Origin: Alpinimonas psychrophila
Lineage (GTDB): Bacteria > Actinomycetota > Actinomycetes > Actinomycetales > Microbacteriaceae
Reading direction: 5' to 3'
Length of the DNA: 64,000 bases
Assembly (NCBI RefSeq): GCF_014137865.1
Contig: NZ_JACGWU010000001.1
Coordinates: forward strand, 558,001-622,000
Under the pieces are notes generated by a model. The model saw nothing but the letters and a program-made list of their open reading frames with translations, was not told the origin of the DNA and searched no databases. Shown here in pieces: positions 39,551 through 46,650 of this stretch. Within the stretch, counting starts at the first letter, position 1. The number at the start of each line of letters is the position of its first letter. The position numbers were made by a program, and so were the translations under genes.

Positions 39551-41626
39551 CTAGGCATGCCCTGCCTTCTCAATCTGGCGCAATTCACGTTTCATCTCGG
39601 AGACCTCATCCCGCAAGCGAGCGGCGAGCTCGAACTTCAGCTGTGCGGCAGCCTCCAGCATCTGGGTGTTCAGATCGGAGATGATGCCTTCCAATTCCCG
39701 AGCACCCTCCTGGCCGATACCGGTGCGCACGGGAGCGCTCTTGCCGCCGCCGGACTTGTTCTTGCCCGAACCGCTGGAACGCGCCAGGAGATCGGCAGTG
39801 TCGGCATCCTCCCGCGACAGCATGGCCGTAATATCGGCAATCTTCTTGCGCAACGGCTGAGGGTCAATTCCGTGTTCGGTGTTGTACGCAACCTGGCGCT
39901 CGCGACGACGGTTAGTCTCGTCGATAGCAAGTGTCATCGATCGCGTCATCACGTCGGCGTACATGTGAACCTCGCCGGACACGTTTCGGGCAGCGCGCCC
40001 GATGGTCTGGATGAGGGAGGTCGCCGACCGCAGGAAGCCCTCCTTATCGGCATCCAAAATGGCCACGAGTGAGACCTCGGGGAGGTCGAGACCCTCACGC
40101 AAGAGGTTAATCCCCACGAGCACGTCGTAAACGCCCTGACGCAGTTCGGTCAGCAGTTCCACGCGGCGCAGAGTGTCGACGTCGGAGTGAAGATAGCGAA
40201 CGCGCACTCCGGCTTCGGTGAGAAAGTCGGTGAGCTCCTCCGCCATTTTCTTGGTGAGAGTAGTGACGAGAATGCGCTCATCCTTGGCAGCACGAACACG
40301 AATCTGCTCCAGCAGATCATCAATTTGGCCCTTGGAGGGTTTGACGACGACCTGGGGGTCGATCAGGCCGGTGGGGCGGATGATCTGCTCGACGACGCCA
40401 TCCGCAATTTCCATTTCGAACTTTCCGGGGGTAGCCGAGAGGTAGACCGTCTGGCCGACGCGTTCCTTGAACTCATCGAACCGAAGGGGCCGGTTATCCA
40501 GAGCACTGGGCAGGCGAAACCCATGTTCGACGAGCGTGCGTTTGCGCGAGGCGTCGCCAGCGTGCATCGCACCAATTTGGGGAACGGTGACGTGGGATTC
40601 GTCGATGACGCACAGAAAATCATCCGGAAAGTAATCGAGAAGACACTTGGGAGCCTCGCCGGGTTCGCGAACGTCGATGTGGCGAGAGTAGTTTTCAATG
40701 CCCGAACAGAAGCCGATCTGTTCCATCATCTCAAGGTCAAAGGTTGTGCGCATCCGGATGCGCTGGGCCTCGAGAAGCTTCCCCTCCTTTTCTAGCTCGG
40801 CGACGCGAACCTCCATCTCGGCTCGTATCGTGATGACCGCGTTTTTCATGATGTCGGGATCGGCCACGTAGTGGGAACCGGGAAATACTGAGACAAACTC
40901 AAGCTTCTCCACAACATCCCCGGTGAGAGGATGGAGGCTATAGAGCGCCTCCACCTCGTCGCCAAAGAACTCTATGCGGATGGCGAGCTCTTCGTACATG
41001 GGAATAATCTCGATCGTGTCGCCGCGCACGCGAAAGTTGCCCCGCGAGAAATCGATGTCATTGCGTTGATATTGCATCGCCACAAATCTTCGGATCAGGT
41101 TGTCGCGCCCTAAGCGATCCCCCACGTTGAGTGTCACCATGGCATTGAGGTACTGCTCGGGAGCGCCGAGGCCATAAATGCAGGAGACCGTGGAAACGAC
41201 AATGACATCTCGGCGCGTGAGCAGGGAGTTTGTGGTGGAGTGGCGAAGGCGCTCAACCTCGGAGTTGATGGAGGAGTCTTTCTCGATGAAGGTGTCGGTC
41301 TGCGGCACGTACGCTTCGGGTTGGTAGTAGTCGTAGTACGAGACGAAATATTCGACCGCATTATTGGGCATGAGTTCGCGAAATTCCGTAGCCAATTGAG
41401 CGGCCAGAGTCTTGTTGTGAGCCATGACCAAGGTCGGCCGGTTCACGGCCTCGATGAGCCACGCCGTGGTCGCAGACTTACCCGTGCCGGTGGCGCCGAG
41501 CAGAACGACATCCGTCTCACCAGCATTGATACGCCTCGTCAGATCAGCAATGGCGGTGGGCTGATCTCCGCTGGGAACGTAGTCGCTAATGACCTCGAAG
41601 GGGCGTCTTTCGCGGCGAGTATCCAT
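39551..41626 (-). CDS. uvrB: Excinuclease ABC subunit B
   Basis: The 691-residue helicase-like protein has Walker [12 protein letters not shown], the beta-hairpin region [24 protein letters not shown]-type DESH, motif [11 protein letters not shown] and a C-terminal UVR domain that contacts UvrC. It loads on damage with UvrA. The gene appears leaderless: a TACAAT box ends 6 bases before the ATG and no Shine-Dalgarno fits. Confidence 0.97.
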   Translation of the reverse strand: MDTRRERRPFEVISDYVPSGDQPTAIADLTRRINAGETDVVLLGATGTGKSATTAWLIEAVNRPTLVMAHNKTLAAQLATEFRELMPNNAVEYFVSYYDYYQPEAYVPQTDTFIEKDSSINSEVERLRHSTTNSLLTRRDVIVVSTVSCIYGLGAPEQYLNAMVTLNVGDRLGRDNLIRRFVAMQYQRNDIDFSRGNFRVRGDTIEIIPMYEELAIRIEFFGDEVEALYSLHPLTGDVVEKLEFVSVFPGSHYVADPDIMKNAVITIRAEMEVRVAELEKEGKLLEAQRIRMRTTFDLEMMEQIGFCSGIENYSRHIDVREPGEAPKCLLDYFPDDFLCVIDESHVTVPQIGAMHAGDASRKRTLVEHGFRLPSALDNRPLRFDEFKERVGQTVYLSATPGKFEMEIADGVVEQIIRPTGLIDPQVVVKPSKGQIDDLLEQIRVRAAKDERILVTTLTKKMAEELTDFLTEAGVRVRYLHSDVDTLRRVELLTELRQGVYDVLVGINLLREGLDLPEVSLVAILDADKEGFLRSATSLIQTIGRAARNVSGEVHMYADVMTRSMTLAIDETNRRRERQVAYNTEHGIDPQPLRKKIADITAMLSREDADTADLLARSSGSGKNKSGGGKSAPVRTGIGQEGARELEGIISDLNTQMLEAAAQLKFELAARLRDEVSEMKRELRQIEKAGHA

Positions 41627-41632
41627 GTCTCT

Positions 41633-41638
41633 ATTGTA
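41633..41638 (-). promoter_or_regulatory. -10 box placing the uvrB transcript start at the ATG
   Basis: On the minus strand TACAAT is followed by AGAGAC and then the uvrB ATG, so transcription would begin at or next to the start codon. The -35 is not clear, and no LexA/SOS box is evident nearby. Confidence 0.45.
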
Positions 41639-41716
41639 CGAAGGGCACTGTTCAGCTTTCGCGTAATTCGTTAGAAGCGGAACCTGCGTGGGGTTTTGGT
41701 GATGGTTGCTCGGAAA

Positions 41717-42361
41717 CTAGCCGAGTCGCCGAGCGGCGCGAATAGCGCTTTCGTGGGCTGCAGCTAGCTCAGAGTGCTGGAGAGTGACTTCGGCGGCAGG
41801 TGCCCCGAAGCGTTCGCTGAGCGTTCGGGTGGAGATGATGGTTTCCAATGACATGCCGAGCGCATCCCGCAGGATGATCGACAGGGCGGGAATCGCGTGA
41901 TCATCGAACTCGGTGGGAGTACCTGTGTCATAGGCGCCACCCCGTGTTGAAATCAAAACGACGGGGCGGCCCTTCATCGGTTGCGTCTCGACAGGGCCAA
42001 ATGAAGCCGTGACGGCCGGAACGTGAATATAGTCGACCCATGTCTTGAGGGTCGCGGGCATCGAGTAGTTGTAAAGCGGCACGCCGATGAGGACGACGTC
42101 GGCGCCTAGCAATTCATTGATGATCCTCTGCTGAAGAAGCTCCTGTGCGGCGTCGGGGCTGGCATCAGCCGGGCGGAGGTGGGCAGGAAAGTGCAGATTG
42201 GCATCCGTCAGGTAAGGCAAGGGCTCCCGGTGCAGGTCGCGGTAGACGACCGTGTGGTCGTTGCTGAGGTTCCGCCACGTGTCAGCAAAGGACGCCGTAA
42301 TCGCCCTCGATCGTGAGGTCTTCAGGTCGGCAGAGGAATCCAGGTGCAACAAAACGGGCAT
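41717..42361 (-). CDS. FMN-dependent NADH azoreductase-like flavoprotein
   Basis: The 214-residue flavodoxin-fold protein matches the AzoR/NAD(P)H quinone reductase family: N-terminal LHLDSSADLKTSRSR phosphate loop for FMN, the PLYNYSMPATLKTWVDY segment and STRGGAYD flavin contact. It reduces quinones or azo compounds in the cytoplasm. It starts 9 bases after the GNAT gene. A TAGTCT box 6 bases before the ATG could also give a leaderless transcript. Confidence 0.87.
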   Translation of the reverse strand: MPVLLHLDSSADLKTSRSRAITASFADTWRNLSNDHTVVYRDLHREPLPYLTDANLHFPAHLRPADASPDAAQELLQQRIINELLGADVVLIGVPLYNYSMPATLKTWVDYIHVPAVTASFGPVETQPMKGRPVVLISTRGGAYDTGTPTEFDDHAIPALSIILRDALGMSLETIISTRTLSERFGAPAAEVTLQHSELAAAHESAIRAARRLG

Positions 42362-42370
42362 GATTCAAGA

Positions 42371-42895
42371 CTAGAGGACTGATTTTTCGACAACGCTCAA
42401 CGTAGCTGGGGTGCGGGGTGCATGCTCAACCCAACGCGTCTCGCCGTCAACTTCATGCAACGTGAGCCATTCGATCATTGCCGTTGTCGCCTCGGACGCG
42501 CAGCCCTTGCATTGCCAGGCAGGAGAAATTACCCACGCAATGTCGGCCACGAGCCGCGATTGCACGGATTGCCCGGATTGCACCGTGGCCTGCACGAACC
42601 CTATTGACTCATTCGTGGCTGTGTGGCGCAGAATCCAATTGAGCCACCATTGTGATTCGTCAGCGGAGTGTCCAACGGTCTGCCGTGCATAGCGCTCCTG
42701 AAGCTCGTCGAGCGAGGGGGCTTCGCCTCCGGTAAAAACGTATAACGAAGGATGCGCCAAGACGGAAACCATGGATGGCGCGTGATTCACCGACAGAGGC
42801 TCGAGCACCAATCGTGCTGTTGAGATTCGTTCAGGATGCGGCCTGCGTGAGAAGCCTGCTCTGCCTTCAGCTTCCAACGCGAGCCCAGAATGCAT
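42371..42895 (-). CDS. GNAT-family N-acetyltransferase, apparently shortened
   Basis: The 174-residue protein resembles RimJ/RimL-type acetyltransferases: ISTARLVLEPL at the start, WILRHTATNESIGF on the central strands and the acetyl-CoA loop QCKGCASEA (residues 128-136). After IEWLTLHE the chain jumps to DGETRW, a segment I associate with the family's C-terminal end, so the last acetyl-CoA-binding strand and helix seem to be missing. It may be inactive. ATG 42895 overlaps coaE by 29 bases; a TTG at 42877 is an alternative start. Confidence 0.7.
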   Translation of the reverse strand: MHSGLALEAEGRAGFSRRPHPERISTARLVLEPLSVNHAPSMVSVLAHPSLYVFTGGEAPSLDELQERYARQTVGHSADESQWWLNWILRHTATNESIGFVQATVQSGQSVQSRLVADIAWVISPAWQCKGCASEATTAMIEWLTLHEVDGETRWVEHAPRTPATLSVVEKSVL

Positions 42896-43463
42896 CGACC
42901 TGATCGAGAGTGTGCTGCAGCTCTCCCCCGGTGTCGATGACAACATCAGCAATGGCAAGGCGTTTGGACTCAGGTGCCTGGGCTCGGATGCGAGCGCGTG
43001 CCGCTTCATCGGTCATGCCGCGCAACTCGATCATGCGCTGCACCCGAATGTCTTCGGGGGCACTCGTGACAACAATTTCGGCATAATTGTGGGCCACGTC
43101 GGCTTCCACCAGGAGGGGTACGTCGTAGACGATGACGGCGTCGGGGTTTTCAGCCTTCGCGCCGGCTAAAAGCTCGGCGGTTCGTGCCTTGACAGCGGGA
43201 TGCACGATGGCGTTTAGCTCTTCCAGTTGTTCAGAATTTCCGAAGACGATGGCGCCGAGCTTTGAGCGATCCAAAGCACCGTTGGCATCGAGAAGTCCGA
43301 GACCGAATTGCGCGGCAATTGCAGCAAGTGCTGGGGTTCCGGGGGCAACAACCTCACGCGAAACGACGTCGGCGTCAATAATGATGGCCCCGTGTTCGGC
43401 CAGTCTGCGAGCCACCGTAGATTTGCCCGAGGCGATTCCACCGGTGAGACCTATGAGATACAT
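42867..43463 (-). CDS. coaE: Dephospho-CoA kinase
   Basis: The 198-residue kinase has the P-loop GLTGGIASGKST at the N-terminus, DADVVSREVV as the substrate region and the lid sequence RMIELRGMTDEAARARI. It performs the last step of coenzyme A synthesis. It lies downstream of rpsA behind a strong hairpin, so it is probably transcribed separately or at a reduced level. Confidence 0.95.
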   Translation of the reverse strand: MYLIGLTGGIASGKSTVARRLAEHGAIIIDADVVSREVVAPGTPALAAIAAQFGLGLLDANGALDRSKLGAIVFGNSEQLEELNAIVHPAVKARTAELLAGAKAENPDAVIVYDVPLLVEADVAHNYAEIVVTSAPEDIRVQRMIELRGMTDEAARARIRAQAPESKRLAIADVVIDTGGELQHTLDQVDAFWARVGS

Positions 43464-43479
43464 GGCCCTAGCTTAAACG

Positions 43480-43517
43480 ACTGTCGGCCGGACTCAAGAA
43501 AGAGCCCGGCCGACAGT
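43480..43517 (-). terminator. GC-rich hairpin after rpsA
   Basis: ACTGTCGGCCGG and CCGGCCGACAGT form a perfect 12-base stem with a 14-base loop, 15 bases after the rpsA stop. The run after the stem is short (CGTTTAAG), so termination may be partial, which would suit the adjacent coaE. Confidence 0.65.
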
Positions 43518-43531
43518 GGAACGAAGAAAAA

Positions 43532-44995
43532 TTATGCTTCGTCGTTACCGTTGGTCAGCTTCGCACGAAGGGCCGCGAGTGCCTCGTCGTCGGCAAGCGT
43601 TCCAGCCGAAGCTGATTCGCTCGAGAACGTGGATGCGTCGCTTGTGCCCGTTGCGATTGCTTCGATCTCGGCTTCGTTGGAAGCCTTGACCTGAATCTTG
43701 TGCTGCTCCCAGCGAGCTTGAGCAGCTGCGTAGTCCAGCTCCCACTTCTCGCGCTGGGTGTCGAAGCCTTCACGCCACTCGTTGGTCTCGGAGTCGAAGC
43801 CCTCGGGGTACTTGTAGTTGCCCGCCTCGTCATACTCTGTGAGCATTCCATAGAGAGCAGGCTCGAACTCGGTACCTTCGGGGTCAACACCGTCGTTAGC
43901 CTGCTTGAGGCTGAGCGAGATGCGGCGACGCTCGAGGTCAATGTCGATGACCTTGACGAATACTTCGTCGCCAACCGAAACAACCTGCTCGGCGAGCTCA
44001 ACGTGCTTGCCGGAGAGCTCGGAGATGTGAACGAGACCTTCGATGCCATCGGCAACGCGAACAAAGGCGCCGAAGGGAACGAGCTTCGTGACCTTACCCG
44101 GAGCAACCTGACCGATTGCGTGGGTGCGGGCGAATACCTGCCAGGGGTCTTCCTGCGTGGCCTTGAGCGACAACGAAACGCGCTCGCGCTCCATGTCGAC
44201 CTCGAGGATCTCGACGGTAACTTCCTGGCCAACTTCAACAACCTCAGAAGCGTGTTCGATGTGCTTCCAGCTGAGCTCAGAAACGTGGACGAGACCGTCA
44301 ACGCCGCCGAGGTCAACGAATGCACCGAAGTTGACGATAGAGGAGACAACACCCTTGCGGATCTGGCCCTTCTGAAGGTTCGTCAGGAACGTGCTGCGGC
44401 TTTCAGACTGAGTCTGCTCGAGGAGGGCGCGACGCGACAGCACAACGTTGTTGCGGTTCTTGTCGAGTTCGAGAATCTTGGCTTCAATTTCTTGGCCAAG
44501 ATAAGGCGTGAGGTCGCGGACGCGACGCAGCTCGATGAGCGATGCGGGAAGGAATCCACGAAGACCGATGTCAACGATAAGTCCACCCTTGACGACCTCG
44601 ATGACCGAACCGGTAACAACACCATCGGACTCTTTGATCTTCTCAACGTCGCCCCATGCACGCTCGTACTGTGCGCGCTTCTTGGACAGGATGAGGCGGC
44701 CTTCCTTGTCCTCCTTCTGGAGAACGAGTGCCTCGATGGTGTCACCAACCTTCACAACCTCATTGGGGTCAACGTCGTGCTTGATCGACAGTTCGCGAGA
44801 GGGGATAACACCCTCGGTCTTGTAACCGACATCGAGGAGAACCTCGTCGCGGTCGATCTTTACAACGGTTCCTTCAATAAGGTCGCCGTCGTTGAAAAAC
44901 TTGAGTGTTGCTTCGACAGCGGCGAGGAAATCCTCAGCCGAGCCGATGTCGTTGATGGCTACCTGTGTGGCTGCCTTTTTTGCTACTAGCGTCAT
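43532..44995 (-). CDS. rpsA: 30S ribosomal protein S1
   Basis: The 487-residue protein contains four S1 RNA-binding domains (from about residues 34, 120, 208 and 293), with VDLGGVDGLVHVSELSWKH in the third and the parallel VRVADGIEGLVHISELSGKH in the fourth. The tail is acidic and low in complexity, as in actinobacterial S1. It binds mRNA on the small ribosomal subunit. The 178 bases upstream contain no obvious autoregulatory structure. Confidence 0.95.
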   Translation of the reverse strand: MTLVAKKAATQVAINDIGSAEDFLAAVEATLKFFNDGDLIEGTVVKIDRDEVLLDVGYKTEGVIPSRELSIKHDVDPNEVVKVGDTIEALVLQKEDKEGRLILSKKRAQYERAWGDVEKIKESDGVVTGSVIEVVKGGLIVDIGLRGFLPASLIELRRVRDLTPYLGQEIEAKILELDKNRNNVVLSRRALLEQTQSESRSTFLTNLQKGQIRKGVVSSIVNFGAFVDLGGVDGLVHVSELSWKHIEHASEVVEVGQEVTVEILEVDMERERVSLSLKATQEDPWQVFARTHAIGQVAPGKVTKLVPFGAFVRVADGIEGLVHISELSGKHVELAEQVVSVGDEVFVKVIDIDLERRRISLSLKQANDGVDPEGTEFEPALYGMLTEYDEAGNYKYPEGFDSETNEWREGFDTQREKWELDYAAAQARWEQHKIQVKASNEAEIEAIATGTSDASTFSSESASAGTLADDEALAALRAKLTNGNDEA

Positions 44996-45173
44996 GTAGA
45001 AACTGCTCCAGTATTAACTTAATTCGGGCCCATCCACACGACCTACGGTCGAGAAAAGTGGAAGGCATACGGATATAACTGCACAAAACGTGCCCTGTTA
45101 GCATAGCCGACCAAAGCCAGTCCCGCGAATGCTCGGTAACTAGTCAGGCTCTTTGGGGTGGCCGACCGTTTCC

Positions 45174-46571
45174 CTAAGCAGCGTGGCTTCGACGGTACTT
45201 TCGCATCAGGACAAGCAGCCCGGCGCCGATAAGCAATGTCAGGACTCCCCCAACGCCCCAAGGCAGAACATCGAATCCGGTGGTTGCCAAAACAGACCCA
45301 ACGGCCGCGTATGCGAACCCGCCCGTGCTCGTCGCCGTGCCACCAGGGGTGGTTACTACAACATTCACGGCGCCTGCAGCATGTGCGGGGCTGGTCACGG
45401 TGATACTTGTCGCCGAGACCACCACCACGCTTGTGCCCGCTACACCGTCAAAGCTGACACCGGTGGCACCGGTGAAGCCTGTACCGGTCAATGTCACTGA
45501 CGTGCCGCCAGCGGCTGGACCGCTAGAGGGCGTGACACCGGTCACTGTCGGTGTGTAACTGGTCATCACCCGATTCCCCGTACCGCTGTCGGCGACGGCA
45601 ACGAGCAGGCCACTCGCATAGGTGACCGAGCCCCAGCTGTTGTCGACGGGGGTGGTGCGGATCGTCCAGGCGATGCCATCAGGGCTGGTCATGACCCGGT
45701 TCCCGGCACCGGTGATGGCGACGGCAACGAACAGGCCACCGCCATAGGTGACCGAGTACCAGGCGTTGTCGGCGGCGCTGGTGCGAGAGGTCCAGGCGAT
45801 GCCATCAGGACTGGTCATGACCCGGTTCCCTGCACCGGTGATGGCGACGGCAACGAACAGGCCACCCGCATAGGTGACCGAGAGCCAACTGTTGTCGACG
45901 GGGGTGGTGCGGATCGTCCAGGCGATGCCATCAGGACTGGTCATCACCCGGTTCCCGGCACCGGTGTAGGCGACGGCAACGAACAGGCCACCGCCATAGG
46001 TGACCGAGTACCAGGCGTTGTCGGCAGCGCTGGTGCGGGTCGTCCAGGTGATGCCGTCAGGGCTGGTCATCACCCGGTTCCCGGTACCGGTGACGGCGAC
46101 GGCAACGAACAGGCCACCGCCATAGGTGACCGAGAGCCAACTGTTGTCGACGGGAGTGGTGCGGATCGTCCAGGTGATGCCGTCAGGACTGGTCATCACC
46201 CGGTTCCCGGTACCGGTGACGGCGACGGCAACGAACAGGCCATTGCCATACGTGACCGAGACCCAGGCGTTGTCGGCAGCGCTGGTGCGGGTCGTCCAGG
46301 TGATGCCATCAGGACTGGTCATCACCCGGTCCCCGGCACCGGTGATGGCGACGGCAACGAACAGGCCACCCCCATACGTCACCGAGCGCCAGCTGTTGTC
46401 GGCGGCGCTGGTGCCGATGACCCAGTCCGTACCTGCCAGAGCCGATGCCGGCGTTGCCGTGCTGACTAAACCAGCCCCGACCACAAGCAGGATCGTCCCA
46501 AGTGCGACTAAACGTTGCGCCCAGCGAGAGCGTCTAACTATGCGACGCGCGCGGCCGGAGGGGGTAATCAT
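45174..46571 (-). CDS. Secreted cell-wall-anchored seven-repeat (beta-propeller) protein with IPT/TIG domain and LATTG signal
   Basis: The 465-residue protein starts with a basic, hydrophobic signal peptide probably cut after PASA near residue 44. Residues 54-347 are seven near-identical 42-residue repeats of the type DNSWxSVTYGGGLFVAVA, ending RVMTSPDGITWTxR. Seven such units suit a closed beta-propeller of the sialidase/BNR-like kind. An IPT/TIG immunoglobulin-like domain follows (about 341-425). The end is a sortase signal: LATTG at 428-432, a hydrophobic helix and a basic tail (RKYRRSHAA); LAxTG is used by class E sortases. The partner or ligand is unknown. It sits between polA and rpsA. 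Confidence 0.85.
   Translation of the reverse strand: MITPSGRARRIVRRSRWAQRLVALGTILLVVGAGLVSTATPASALAGTDWVIGTSAADNSWRSVTYGGGLFVAVAITGAGDRVMTSPDGITWTTRTSAADNAWVSVTYGNGLFVAVAVTGTGNRVMTSPDGITWTIRTTPVDNSWLSVTYGGGLFVAVAVTGTGNRVMTSPDGITWTTRTSAADNAWYSVTYGGGLFVAVAYTGAGNRVMTSPDGIAWTIRTTPVDNSWLSVTYAGGLFVAVAITGAGNRVMTSPDGIAWTSRTSAADNAWYSVTYGGGLFVAVAITGAGNRVMTSPDGIAWTIRTTPVDNSWGSVTYASGLLVAVADSGTGNRVMTSYTPTVTGVTPSSGPAAGGTSVTLTGTGFTGATGVSFDGVAGTSVVVVSATSITVTSPAHAAGAVNVVVTTPGGTATSTGGFAYAAVGSVLATTGFDVLPWGVGGVLTLLIGAGLLVLMRKYRRSHAA
45531..46412 (-). repeat. Seven tandem 126-base coding repeats
   Basis: The repeats encode the seven propeller blades. Two sub-types alternate, one beginning TSAADNAW and one TTPVDNSW, so blades 2-3, 4-5 and 6-7 form a 252-base higher-order unit. 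Some copies differ by only a few bases over 100, which points to recent duplication or gene conversion and to possible copy-number variation. Confidence 0.9.
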
Positions 46572-46581
46572 GTGCTCTAAA

Positions 46582-46608
46582 CTAGCAGGCTCGATCCCTC
46601 CTTGCTAG
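46582..46608 (-). promoter_or_regulatory. Hairpin holding a Shine-Dalgarno far upstream of the propeller gene
   Basis: On the minus strand CTAGCAAGG and CCTGCTAG form an 8-pair stem with one bulged A. The best ribosome-binding sequence (AAGGAGGG, 46596-46603) lies partly in this stem and 24 bases from the ATG, too far for normal use. A TAGTTT box (46579-46584) 7 bases before the ATG offers a leaderless alternative. Confidence 0.4.
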
Positions 46609-46617
46609 AAAGTCCCT

Positions 46618-46637
46618 AGGGCCTTTTCAAAGGCCCT
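46618..46637 (-). terminator. Hairpin after polA
   Basis: AGGGCCTT and AAGGCCCT form an 8-pair stem with a TGAA loop, 13 bases after the polA stop. No U-run follows, so it may be a weak terminator or an mRNA-stabilising end before the propeller gene. Confidence 0.45.
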
Positions 46638-46650
46638 GCAAACTAGCGAA

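Noticed and set aside
41627-41700. LexA/SOS box upstream of uvrB
   Set aside because: A GAAC half-site is present near 41650, but the second half does not match GTTC at the required spacing.
43700-44989. Open frame of 429 codons on the plus strand opposite rpsA
   Set aside because: It is the mirror of a GC-biased coding frame; the product has no recognisable domain and rpsA is unmistakable on the other strand.
45531-46412. CRISPR-like or non-coding satellite repeats
   Set aside because: The 126-base unit is a multiple of three, has no spacers, and encodes a continuous repeated protein.
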